This document shows, piece after piece, positions 1-11,711 of a DNA stretch of 64,000 bases. The stretch is from the NCBI RefSeq assembly GCF_050908995.1, contig NC_135126.1, positions 2,914,001-2,978,000 of the forward strand, written 5' to 3'. A program made the position numbers and the translations under genes. Origin of the DNA: Andrena cerasifolii (taxonomy: Eukaryota > Arthropoda > Insecta > Hymenoptera > Andrenidae). Position 1 is the first letter of the stretch. Every line of letters starts with the position of its first letter. The notes beneath the pieces are model-generated. The model saw only the letters and a program-made list of their open reading frames with translations. It did not search any database and was not told the DNA's origin.

Positions 1-227
1 TTTACATTTTCGCATTGGCATAAAGTTACTGTTTCCTCTACTTTATTTGTTGGGAAAAAAATATATTTTTAATTTCGTTTCAATGTATCATCTTATAATC
101 ACAAGTATGTATTTTTAAATATATTGTAAATGCTTTAATAAACTACGGAAAAGATCTCCTCACGGATCTGTTAACTGCTTGCTTGTCCCGCATTGGAACA
201 GAAAATATCTGGTCACTTTATCTTTAA

Positions 228-663
228 CCCTTCGTTGACACACCTCCTTTTTCGATCAACTTTGACATACCTGGGTGGCTCACACCCAGAGCAATTTTTG
301 AACAACTGCCATTATCATCTGAAGAATCCAATCGTCATAAAAAAAATCATGCATCAGTTTTAAGGTCTCTAGAATATATTCGAATAGTTTTTTTATTGAA
401 ATTTAATCACAGTTTTTGTAAAAAAATTCTAGATTACCACATGTCGAGAAAAAAACGAAGAACATCTTTAAATAGTTGTAACTTTTACAAATTTCAATAT
501 TAGGAGCTGAAAATCTACAGAGTTGTTGCTCGGATATAATATTTTCAGAGAGAAAACAGTTTGTAAGTCAGCTTTGGAGAAAATGTATGCATTTTGCATA
601 TAGAAGGTACAGAGCGTCAACGTCAGCTGATGGGTGGTTCACACCCAGAGTGTCAACGAATGG
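228..663 (+). mobile_element. piggyBac-like MITE, family A copy 1 (436 bp)
   Basis: Flanked by TTAA at 224-227 and 664-667. Ends are CCCTTCGTTGACAC and its inverted copy GTGTCAACGAATGG (one end has a mutated base). A short palindrome of the form GGGTGGCTCACACCC lies just inside each end. Two further full-length copies occur at 32269 and 34732 in this window. No open frame of note, so it is non-autonomous. Confidence 0.88.
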
Positions 664-667
664 TTAA

Positions 668-1268
668 GGCAGTTGCTTTGTGCAGGCGATAGTTGTTTTG
701 CCTCAGCTAAACGTTGGTAATCTGACAATTAGGAAAGACCTTCCTATTTTTAAAAAGAATTAGGAAATGGCTCCTTTGGCGAACTACTCACCTTATCTCG
801 TTAATCCTGGAGAAAATTATGACAGCAAATCCTCACCTCGCGAGGGGCATTTATATTTTTAGTAAGTACAGCTAAAGGCGTTTTTCCTTGAACAGTCGAC
901 ACTCCTGTCACCATCTTTTCGCGTTTTCATTTCGCAATATTTCTTTTTGCCTGTGTATACCAGGCGTGGAATATTTTCGTCGTGTCTGGATTGGTAATCC
1001 TGAGAGAATTTATGGTCACGTGTGCTTTGATCGTGAAGAGTACTTGATTCTAGTACCTCTGCCAAATCCTGCTTCCTTGACATGCTTTAACCATTCCTCG
1101 ACATACGTACATGTGGACGACATTGCTAATTCGGTGTAGAAAAGAGTAACTGATTTCCTACTTTTTTGTTTAATTATTCATAAAACATATACACTAAAGA
1201 TATTCATAACAATATCTTTATTTCCTGTCCTACTAAAATAACTTCAAATTGTTCTTCAAAGTTTATTG
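668..1268. other. Intergenic, no feature seen
   Basis: AT-rich sequence between two transposons. Short overlapping open frames on both strands near 860-1140 look like chance. Confidence 0.6.
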
Positions 1269-1272
1269 TTAA

Positions 1273-2019
1273 GGGGTTATACCACCTACCTAGTCAGCCG
1301 GCCGAAAAGAGGCGAATGTTTGTGAATTTTTTGTGAAAAAGCGGAAGCATATATACTTACAGAACTTTTTGCGCTTAAAAGAGCAACATTTAAAGAACAT
1401 TTGGTAATTTTTTCGTAGAAAAATATTTACGTTTATAATAAAGTAACAACCGACATCCAAGAAGCATTTTTAAAAATTTGGTTTTGCGGTGAGCACTGCC
1501 ATTCGTAGCCAGATTATCTAAAATCAAAAAACAAAAAAGATTTCGCTGGTATCCTCAAGTTGACGGAGAGAATTTTCCGAAATATTAATTTAAACCAAAA
1601 TGGCGGCTATTTAAAAGTGAAATCCTAATTTCTTCGTGCAAAAATCACGCGAAAAAATCAGGATTTCAACTTTAACTAGCCGCCATGTTGTTTTAAATTA
1701 ATATTTCGGAAAATTCTCTCCGTCAACTTGAGAATACATTAATATACTAACGAAATCTTTTATGTTTTTTGATTTTAGATAATCTGGTTCCGAATGGCAG
1801 TGCTCACCGCAAAACCAAATTTTTAAAAATGCTTCTTGGATATCGCTTGTTATTTTATTATAAACGTAAATATTTTTCTACGAAAAAATTACCAAACGTT
1901 CTTTAAATGTTGCTCTTTTAAGCGCAAAAAGTTCTGTAAGAATATATGCTTCCGCTTTTTAAAAAAAAAATCACAAACATTCGCCTCTTTTCGGCCGCCT
2001 GACTATTAGGTATAACCCC
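1273..2019. mobile_element. Fold-back TTAA-GGGG element, 747 bp
   Basis: Two arms of about 365 bp are inverted copies of each other, almost to the centre near 1645. The left end is TTAA|GGGGTTATACC; the right end is GGTATAACCCC followed by CGAA in place of TTAA. The arms hold no coding sequence. TTAA with G-rich ends differs from the CCCT-ended piggyBac type here and is closer to what is described for Kolobok; superfamily is uncertain. Confidence 0.85.
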
Positions 2020-2234
2020 CGAAGGGGGTATTCTCGTTTAGAGGGACGAGATCCTCTATCCTCTTTAGAGATAACGCACAAGAAACTACACAGTTTTTAC
2101 CGATGGGAATTATCCACACGTATTTATTAACATTTCAGTAAGTCGTAAAAAAATATTCAGCCATGTAGAGTAATATCGCAATTACTTCCTTCACAATTAC
2201 TCGACATCCCTAATAAGTAGTTGTACATACTCAC

Positions 2235-2352
2235 TTGACAAACGAGCAGATCCATCGAACCTGAACGACCCAATGCCAAACCAAATTGTTCCCTCAGCTT
2301 CATGCACTGGCCATCGAGTGTGACGCAGCTGAACTTCATCGAGGGAGTAGAA
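2235..2352 (-). CDS. Candidate internal exon, minus strand, unknown gene
   Basis: On the minus strand a TTTCTTGGAATCGTACAG acceptor and a strong CAA|GTGAGTATG donor bound 118 bases, giving one leading base and 39 codons: STPSMKFSCVTLDGQC.. to ..GSMDLLVCQ. The composition is protein-like and more GC-rich than the flanks. A second frame (FYSLDEVQLRHTRW..) is also open, which weakens the case. No family was recognised and no neighbouring exon could be joined. A chance ORF between splice-like sites is quite possible. Confidence 0.3.
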
Positions 2353-4983
2353 CTGTACGATTCCAAGAAATAAGCCGAGTAGGTATGCGTCCATGTAATA
2401 ATAACGACAAAACCGCTATCTTTCCGCTGGCATCGGCTGTGCGTGGCAGAGGAGATAGAAACGATACGCTGGAACTTTGTTATTATGCTGACACGCACGG
2501 CAGTCCCATAAGAAGAGGCTGTCCTATCGGGGTGCGTTTCAAGCGGAAAGGAATGATTTATCGAAACACGTAATACGTCTAATGCCTGATAAAAGGCCGC
2601 ATAGAAATGTTCATTCAGTGGAAATACGACTTTGCTGCCTCGTGGTTAACTGTATGTACACGTCGGGGCCGTTTAAAAAAGGTAAATCGATTACTGTCCC
2701 CGACTCTCTGGGCCCTTGATTAATTACTGACGGCGCAAACAAATATCGGAATGCGATATTCTGTGTTAAATTCTACCCTCCGCGCTGCTATATTTCACGA
2801 CACTGACGCGTCTGATATAGGAGGCACAGAATAATACATTAAGCATCCAGAAAACAGGGAATCCTAGGGATTATCCAGTTACCCTGGCGATCAATTAGAA
2901 ACCTCCGCAATTCCTCATTTCAATCTACTCTACGACCCCGCCAAATAAAACATCGAAATACCCTTCGAATCCCCTGCAAATCTGATTGAAAATTTCCCCC
3001 TTGGATCTCGATTAGGCTGCAGGAATAGCCATCAGATATTACTCGGAGCCCGGCGTTTCCACCGTGTCCATCGATGAAAATGATTAAAGCGTCTTGTGAT
3101 TTTCGCCGCTGTTCGAAGCGCTCCCCCGTCTCGGCCGCGATTAACGTAATTCCCCCTCATAATGAACCGCGTACAATCGATCGGTGGAGGGGGTTGTGGG
3201 GTCGAAGGGATCCACGGCTAGTCGGCGGGAAAAGAAGAACAAAGGCTTCGCCCCTGTTCAGGCTGGACCCTCGTCTGGGTTCCGTGACGACCACGCTAGT
3301 TAACATTTTATGGAATCGAGCGGGGTCCGAGTCGAACAGGTGCACGAATTGGTCCATTCGACGGTCTCTATTCCTCCTCCCCCCAGCTATCTCCTTCTCT
3401 CGCATGCTCCTTTCGGCATCCCTCGGTCCTTTGCATCCCGGCACTCCGCTCTCTCGACCTCTAATTCTCGAGGGAACAAAAACTTAATCGGTCGCTTCCT
3501 CTGCTCTCCTCTGCGAATAGAACGGCCTCCGCTGGAGGCTGGACGAGAAAGCCCGTGGCTGAGAAAGGAGAGGCGGAATGACACGCACAGTGGTATAGAA
3601 TTAACTTCCAGCCGATCGGGACGATGTTCCTGGCGACCCGAAGGCTGCTCCAGCAGACTGACAATAGATCTGTTTGTATCAGAACTCTCGTGCTCTCTCT
3701 CTCTCTCTCTGCGACTGTTACAAATGTCCCATCGTCACCGTACAGAACCAACAACCCCTTCGTTCTTACACGGAAAACAAGGCTATCCGACCCCAATGAG
3801 TAAAGATCATTCCTTCGTCCTCCAAAGAACCTGCAAGTCACTGCATCGATCGGGCAACTAGATCAAACGCCAGCAAGCTTGTTCGTCTGTGAATTACGTT
3901 AAGTGGAGGCGATTCTAGTGCCACTGCAAAACAGACATCGAGCTGACTTTCCACCTTGCAATTACATCGTTGATGGTCGGGGGCACAATTTCGATGCCGT
4001 AAAAAATCGAGGCTATACCACTGCGGCGGCCAGGGAGGAAGAAAAGGAGGAGGCAGAGTGGAGGAGAAATCTAGCCAGAGGGGGGATCCTTTGGAGAGGC
4101 GTGCGATCAGGATTACCTTCGGGGTGATCTTTGTATCCAGTAGCTATAAGCAACTGCGTTCGTTTAGCCTGGCCGTGTCCAGGCGTGTAGGTTCAGTCAG
4201 TCCTCGGACGCAGGCCGGTTTTCGCGTTATTACGGGGCACGGGCCCTCGAAGGTCTTTAAGGAGGAGCTTCTGAAATATGCTGATAATGGCTGGACCCCG
4301 CGGAATCCCGTGGGGGCCCCGCGGTCGCGGTAAACACTTATTTGGCCGCGTAAGTGGCCACTTGAATTATTACCGGCCCGCGAACAGTGATGGACGAATG
4401 TTAAAATGTAACGCGACTTGAACGATCGCCCGATCAGATTTATCCCTCTTTCGGGTATTCGTGACTCTCGCGCGTTCGTCTTCACGTGAACCGGCCACAC
4501 TGTAATTTTCGGCTGCTCCTTGGCGGCTTTTTCATCCTCTGGTTACGTAAGATGAAAGACTCGGGCGTTTAAGGGCATTTGCTTGAAAAATCGTTTTTTG
4601 TTTTTATTTTCTATCCGTATGAAGGTTCTTGAGGATTCTTCTGAAATTTTTGGGGAAATTCGAAGTATGAACGAAGTTATACAGATTTGAAGTTAAACCT
4701 GCGGGTAGCGGATTCACTTGACGATTAACTTTAAACGCGATTTTCTCGATACTGTATTCTTCAAACTGGGCAGCATGATTTCTCAGAAACTAACGAGCCG
4801 ATTAACTTCCAATTGTATATTAATGTTCTATGTGCCTCTATCTATCGTGCCTACTAAAATTATAAATGTATCAGCAATATTTCTTTGTTTTGTAACAGAT
4901 TATAACAGATTGAAGTTAAAAAAGTTGGTTAGATAAAGGAAATTTTCTCCTTCGGTGGTTCGCCATTTCTTTTCTCTGCAATA
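2353..4983. other. Intergenic with GC-rich island
   Basis: About 3000-4550 is GC- and CpG-rich and therefore open in several frames on both strands (the longest 183 codons at 3310-3861 plus). The translations are low in complexity, overlap each other and resemble no protein. No splice-bounded exon was convincing. Confidence 0.55.
3692..3710 (+). repeat. (CT)n microsatellite
   Basis: Nineteen bases of uninterrupted CT repeats. Confidence 0.9.
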
Positions 4984-4987
4984 TTAA

Positions 4988-5642
4988 CGGGCTCCCTACC
5001 TTGACAGGCGGAAAATGATGCGAACTTTGGGAATTTTTAAAAAGAAAATCATTAAATATATTTACTTCCAGCTTTGTGGCTTTATTTGTCAATCTTCAGA
5101 GAATATGAAAAAAAATTGAATGCAAAAATAGAGCGCCTTGCAAAAATCATATGCGCATGGTTAGCTTATAATCAGCCGTTGTAGTTGTCTGAAATCTGTA
5201 TGAATGCGGCTATAGTCTGAACTAGATTAAATGAGAAATACTGAAAAATAAAAAAAATGTCAGCGTCTAAAACAGACATCGATTTTTGCATAACATTCGC
5301 TGTTTCTTTAAGTCGCAAAAATCTAATTTTTAGCAAAAACTGACTTAGTGTTAGTATCACCGAGAATGGCACATCTACTGAAGATATACCTATACAATGT
5401 TTGAAGTAAATCGGGTGACTGGTTTTTGAGATATCATGCTAACCAATTCGAAAAACATCGTTTTGAGAAAAACGCGTTTAAAGTTTTAGGTACCATCTTT
5501 TTAAACTAAATTTGTTTTACAATATTGCCTAAATATGTACAAATATGGGTATACAGTTTTCAATTAATTTAATTTGAGGGTGTCTCTTAAAAAAATCCCC
5601 AATATAGCGCTCCTTTTCAAGCCGCCAAAGTAGGGAGACCCC
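4988..5642 (+). mobile_element. TTAA element, 655 bp (pair with 57914)
   Basis: TTAA flanks at 4984-4987 and 5643-5646. The right end read inward is GGGGTCTCCCTACTTTGGCG; the left end CGGGCTCCCTACCTTGACAG is its diverged copy. It shares the core GAAAAACGCGTTTAAAGTTT (near 5469) with the element at 57914 at nearly the same distance from the left end, and the two have nearly the same length. Confidence 0.72.
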
Positions 5643-5646
5643 TTAA

Positions 5647-7640
5647 TCATGTAACACCGATTTTTCTTAAACGAAAAAAAAAAGCTGGTTACCCAGATGC
5701 AAACACAATCATCGCACTAAATAAGCTAATTATATATATGAAATATCTTTAAGTACATTTAATACATGTATTAAGATAATTAATTACATTAATGTCTTTT
5801 CTTTACCTTATTAAACTCACCTCACCTTATATGAGGGGATTACAGGTAGGGACGATAAAGACAGGATTACAGAATAAAATAAAAGCATTTTCTTTTATTT
5901 CGGATGAATACAACGGGCACAAACACGCCAACCGTGAAGGAGGAATTTTTTTTAATTGATCGCACATCAACACCTCTACCACAATAAATATTTGTCACTT
6001 TTTAATGTAACAGCGTGGAAGTGTAAGCAAAATATTAGTAAACAAATGCAGAATACCAGAACTATGTAGAATGTTTATTTTAGAAGGAAAAAATTCATAC
6101 GAACACACCATTTTTCACACACTGTCGTGTGAATATCTCCCTAATTACGAATAACAGGGCGCGTAACACAGAATCTGTAGTGTTTTGAAAATTATTAGCG
6201 GGCAGAAAAAGTTGCGTTGAAAGAAATTTTCATCATATTTATCTTCCACTTGATTTACGTTAATCAGTCGTGTTTGCTTACTTTTAGCTGTTTCTTATTG
6301 ATTTTACTCAAGATCAATGAGATCTTTTACCCGCTACTACTCAGTTTTCCGAGTTACTCGTGTCCCTTCCACCTCCGTGCCACTCCAATCCTGCCGTGCA
6401 CGTTCTAAATACACAGCCGGAGGAACAAGCACGCCGTCGTCCAGAAGCAGAAAAACGAACCTCGCCACGAATAATGGTCCGCGGTATAATTATCGCCATA
6501 AATAATGCCGGCAACCGATTACGCCGGGGCAACGAGGGAACGCGCCGCCATCAAGAAACGGGGCATAAATTGAATATTAATACACGCGACGGCGCGGGGG
6601 ACGCGCGATAAGCCCTACAAAGTAACCAATAATCCTGTCCTAATAAATAACGCTGAAACGTAATACACGAAAGATAACTCGCCTAACAGGAATTCGCTTT
6701 TTGTCCCCCGTGCCCAGGGTAAGAATCAGCGATTGGCCATTTTTTCGCGGCCTCCTCCCCCTCCCCACGGATAGAGGAGAAGAGCCGCGCTCGCACAGGC
6801 TCCCCCTTTACCAGAAATAGGCACTTTGGATCTAGATAGATGCAGGGGCCATTTAACACGGCCCCGCTATCCGGCGTGAATCTTAGATAGTTGACGCGGA
6901 GGGGCCCACAGTCGGTCAGGATCCTGAAATCGCGGCTGATTACAACGTATCCTCGCGCGCGGGCAGAGCTTTTTAACGGGGCGGCCGCCGTCGAGATGGT
7001 AAAGTGAGAACAGTTACACGTGAAATTTACGGCTCTATTGACGGTGATAAATGGGATAGTTCAGTCTATTTATAATTTGGTGTTAGCCACGAGCGGAGCC
7101 CCGGCTTCGTGTACGGGCGCCGCGCCGCTCGGGACCGCGCGGTCACAGCGAGTCACGAGCTTCGTATCCTTCCGCCAGGATTTATGGAATTAACGCGGCG
7201 ACTTTCGCGGGTTAATTATTTTGTCGCGCACCGCGCACCGTATTTCAGATTTTGATACTTCGCGCCCCGGCAACGGGAGGGGGGGGACTTTCTCTCTCGT
7301 AAAAGTCCCGTCGGAAGGGCCCCGCATAATTAGGGGAGCTGGATTAGCTGCTAACGATGCCGGGCCCCAGGCGTAACTCCGGAACGCTCGTATATTTCGC
7401 GCTTAAGCCTCTCTATCGTCAACCTTTAGATTATCGCCGCTCGTTATGGGTGCTTTGGGGCTGGATACACTCGAAATAACAGCGTTATAATTAAAAAAAT
7501 GGGTGCTTATGGGAAAGTGGAGCTGGTACTCTTTTCTTTTGAAAAAGATCAAGATTCTTTATTGGGAATAGTTAGAATTCGTTTTATGTCCAGTAGATAG
7601 TTTGATTTTGGGTTACATAGAATAATTTGAGGGATACGGA
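5647..7640. other. Intergenic, AT-rich then GC-rich
   Basis: AT-rich to about 6330, then a GC-rich island to about 7480 with runs of GGCCCC, CGCGCG and TAATTA. No gene or complete repeat found. Confidence 0.55.
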
Positions 7641-7709
7641 CAGGGTTGGATTAAGACCTTTAGAGACCCTAAGCAGTTGAAAGATTTAGAGGCCCCCTTA
7701 TAGGGGGGG
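7641..7709 (+). mobile_element. Possible solo end of a CAGGG-type transposon
   Basis: CAGGGTTGGATTAAGACC followed by GAGACCCTAAGCAG and GAGGCCCCC resembles the left end of hAT-type elements with CAGGGCCGGATTA termini. No right end was found; it may be cut by the fold-back at 7861. Confidence 0.3.
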
Positions 7710-7860
7710 ATCAGTTCAACGCAATGCACGATTTCTCAGGCATTTCCGAATTCCGATAATTTGACCAAAAAGTGTTTCCAACAAAAGTTGAATTTCAAAA
7801 TTCACAAAATATCTACGGTGCAACCCTCCCGATGCCCTAAACACGTGCTTATTTTTCTTA

Positions 7861-8495
7861 CAAGGGGAGGCCGCGATATCTGGGACATGAATTTTGATGA
7901 ATCTTATATATGTTGTAGGGTAGGTGTAGTAGACCAATATATGTCTCACATGTTGGGTCCACTACCCCAGAGTTTCCGAAATATTAATAAAAAACGATGT
8001 TTATGCGTTGACGAACAGAAGCGATAGCGGAGTTTATTGTAATGATGAATAGCGGCGCGTGTAAAGGGCAGGTCTCGTACCAAAATTTTCACCGGTTTGA
8101 TTCTCACTGGGATATTTTTTTTCTATAAACGTTTTTTGTATTGTTTTATTCCTCAAAAGATAAAGTATTATTTTTTACATTCTAAAATATGACATTTATC
8201 GTAAAAACAAATGAAACAATTAAATTCACGACACCATGCACATCTAATAAAAGATGTATGGCCACAGGTACATTTTTTAATTGTACAATTAGTTTCTAGT
8301 AGACATTAGGTACATTTAATTTAAAAGAAAATACGTCGCCTACACGGCTTATAAACATCTTTTTTTTATTAATATTTCGGAAACTTTGGGGTAGTGGACC
8401 CAACATGTGAGACATATATTGGTCTACTACACCTACGCTGCAACATATATGAGATTCATCAAAATCCGTGTCCCAGATGTCGCGGCCTTCCCTTG
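7861..8495. mobile_element. PIF/Harbinger-like fold-back element, 635 bp
   Basis: TTA on both sides (7858-7860 and 8496-8498). Ends are CAAGGGGAGGCCGCGATATC and, inverted, GATGTCGCGGCCTTCCCTTG. The arms match for about 140 bp (to about 8002 and from about 8354), including TTGGTCTACTACACCTAC. A 350 bp AT-rich spacer separates them. Three-base TWA duplications are typical of PIF/Harbinger. Confidence 0.82.
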
Positions 8496-8498
8496 TTA

Positions 8499-10839
8499 GT
8501 TGTTAATTTTCTAATTCCTGTCTGTCTGTTGCAAAGTTGCTGTCAGGAGCACGTGTATTTAACTGTCGTTATTTAATATTAAATCGCGCGTGGAGAACGT
8601 GGATGCATGCTCAGCTGTCTGTTTATCAATGGAAGGCACTGTCGACGCGAATCCGGCGGAAGTCACGCACGGGAAAACTGCTTCCACTGGTCGGCGGGCG
8701 ATCATCTTTCCTGATCGTCCAACTCGAATGAGAAATCGATGGAAGGCCTAATGGCGTTCCGACATGTGAGCGTAAACAGCGAGAAATACGAGGAGCGCAT
8801 GGGCGTAAATTATTAAAAATTACGCAGATCGAGGAGATTACTTAAAGCGATCTCTTCCTGGGAAACGAATTAAAGCAACGGGGCTTAGGAATTATCTCGT
8901 AACGCCGACGTATCTGTTTTCAATTTGCTGCCCTTCTTCCGCCTTCTTTGCGGTTCCACATTTTGCTTGAGAAATTATTTTCAGCGTTTTGTTTGAAGCT
9001 ACAGTAGAGAAACAAAACTCACCGTGTCGTCAAAAGTGTATTCTTTTCTTCTTTTCATTCGCTCGTAGGTGAACGTGTCCTTGGTATTTATAGGCAAAAA
9101 CTTTTCATCTTGAAATCCCTGTTTTCTGCAATTTCTAAACTTAGACGTCGATCCACTTAAGCGCCACGTATCTCTTAACGTTTTATCCGCCCCTCTTAAG
9201 TGTGCAGAAGTTTACCTACAGCTGCAACCTCTTATCGTGTGTCTAATCGAAAGATTTTATGTTTATGAGATGCAAATGTGTGAGTGTTCAAAAATCAGTA
9301 ATTTGAGAAATCAGTGTAAAACTTATACTTACTCCAGAAAGATATTCTGCCAGGCACCTCTGATTAGATAACTAATTTGTACATGTCTCTATCAATCATT
9401 GACTATCATATTCCTATTACGTTAAGGAATTACCCACTGAATGATCAATCAGCAGTGCGCTTCATTTACCTCGTTAATAACACGTCTCGAGCTGCCCAAC
9501 AAAACACCCGTAACAAAAACACATGATCCCACTTCGTCCACAGAGAATTGAACACCGATTCCTCCCCTGTAAATCAGCCGACTTCGTATTCCCAATCACC
9601 CGAGAAACAGCTGCCCAACATTTAAACCGGTCACATCGTGTGACGTAAGACGCTAGTCAAACAGGTGAAAACTCCCATGAACCATATTGACACAAGCATC
9701 GGCCAGACGCCCATGGTTCCCATGACGAGCCCCCTCGGTCCCATGGCACCTCGGCAAACGTGGCATTGGAATCCATCGGCGACCCGAGGCTTTCCTTTTT
9801 CCCTCTGAAAATTCCGTCGCTCGTCCACAGCGTCTGGGCCAAGAGACGTCCGAGGAGCGTCCACGATGCAGCAGACACTCGTGGCAGAAATAAACCCGTG
9901 CAAAACGACGAGGTTAAAAGCGAGGTAGAACGGCGCAGTAAGGACGAACGATTAGGATCGAAGGGGCGAGGGGATGGGAAAGGAGGACTTCTATATGGGC
10001 GAAAATGAAAGAACCTCGACCAACGAATATGCCTTTAAATTCGCGAGAGATAAAGAAGTACTCGGCCAGGGGGCAAATGAGTGAGAGATCGTGGGGAGGG
10101 AAGGGATGCGGATGGAGAAAGAGGGAGCGAGAGGTGAGACCCATTTCGCATTCTGCAGAGAGCTAGTCAGCGGCTAACTATAAGAGGAGCTAACTATAAC
10201 CAGGAGTCCCTACCCCCGGTTGCTATTTGCAGCGTTAGGCTTGTCGCACTGCCAAACCCCTCCTGGTCTCTCGTCTCCTTTCCTCCCTCTCTGGTTACCC
10301 CCTCGGTGCCTTGTGCTCGCGTTAACGTTGCGTTCCTCAACGTGGCTTGTGCCGAGCAAAGAACGCGGCCCCACGGTCCGATGGCCCTCTGTCTGCCAGA
10401 AAACTTCATCCTTCGGTCGCCTGCAGTCCTCCCTTCCACGAGGGAGGACTTCTTCATGTCCTGCTTACTTATAGTCTGATGGTCGTAATTTGTTTCGCGA
10501 TGCAGTCGTGGAATTGTTTGCTGAATGGTTACTTCTGTGCTGAGGACTTGGTGGTCTTTGAAGGGGCTCTTTTTGCTTCTGAAGTTGTAGGATTTGTTTT
10601 TGGTGGCTTTGTACAGATTTTGAGTTGGTTACGTGTCTCTAGGTTCACTCGAAGGTTTAGGTTGCTTGTGCTTTTAGGCTCCTTGGATGGAAGCAGAATT
10701 TTTAGAGCTACAGGTGTCTGTGGTATTCTCCATTGCGATAGATTTCTTCCCTGCTGCATGCTTTTGCTGTTTAAGGGATTGACATCTTGGATTTCTTTGA
10801 TGCAATCATTCTCAACGTTTGTTGAATCTTAATGTTTGA
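8499..10839. other. Intergenic with GC-rich island
   Basis: The island at about 9640-10480 gives overlapping chance frames, including 161 codons at 10347-10832 plus. That frame is Leu/Phe/Cys-rich, lacks codon bias and matches nothing recognised. Confidence 0.5.
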
Positions 10840-10843
10840 TTAA

Positions 10844-11707
10844 CCCTCAAACACCACACTGGGGTCACCGTGACCCAGGCTGTTTGGAAGATTCGTGGAT
10901 ATTACTAAATGGTAAATGGTGGGGAGCTGTTGTGCTGGGGGAAAAAAACTTTGGAACCCCTACTATGAACTCCGCACCACGAGACCCCTAATTTACCTGA
11001 AGAAGCCGAGTGATATCGTGAAAAAGGTAGGCTATGGGTCACGCAGACCCAGTGTGGTGCCTACGTGAGTATTTTCGGAAAAGTGGAGTTAACAGTTGCT
11101 ACAGAACATTATTGTTTGTTCCGACAGTATTCCTACGCTGTGTAAAGTAGAACACATACTTTTCAATCGATAGAAAGTGTTTAAATTGCGATGTGTTGGG
11201 AATATGTGGCGAAAATATGTTGCGACTGCTCTTCGTGTAAATGAATGATTTCATAGTGATTTATACTGTTTTTATAAAATAAATTATTATTCCAACCATT
11301 TCATTGTATAATTTCACAGAGAACATTCGTTCGGAAGAAATAAAAAATCACTCGACTTCACCTCTCGAAATAATTAATTTTTTGGAACCAATCATAATGA
11401 GATATATATTTCCTTGAAGTATGACTCAAAACCTTTCGATTGCTGTATAATAAAATCCCCGTACCTTTTTTTAGAAAAAACTGCGATTAAAAGAAGAAGG
11501 AATGGAACTTTCAGAACATGTACGTCTTTTTTCAAAATATCTTGAGCATCAAACGATTTTTTTCCCAAACTATCGATATATTCCATTCCCTTATTGTCAG
11601 ACGAATTGCTTAAAAAAAAATATTTAAATCGGTGCAGCAAATCCTGATATATAGAGGAAAGAAAATACTGGGTCGCGCGAACCCAGTGTGGTGGAAGCGT
11701 TTGAGGG
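10844..11707. mobile_element. piggyBac-like TTAA element, 864 bp, with three terminal-type motifs
   Basis: Flanked by TTAA (10840-10843 and 11708-11711). Ends are CCCTCAAACACCACACTGGGG and, inverted, CCCAGTGTGGTGG..GTTTGAGGG. A GGGTCACCGTGACCC palindrome lies inside the left end and GGGTCGCGCGAACCC inside the right end. A third such unit (GGGTCACGCAGACCC followed by AGTGTGGTG) sits internally near 11036-11061. That suggests a fused or internally duplicated element. AT-rich interior without a credible protein. Confidence 0.75.
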
Positions 11708-11711
11708 TTAA

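Noticed and set aside
3310..3861. 183-codon open frame on the plus strand with several overlapping minus-strand frames
   Set aside because: Multiple mutually overlapping frames in CpG-rich DNA; Ser/Arg/Pro-rich translation crossing a (CT)n tract.
10347..10832. 161-codon open frame on the plus strand
   Set aside because: Leu/Phe/Cys-rich and unlike any known membrane protein; no codon bias and no splice or promoter support.
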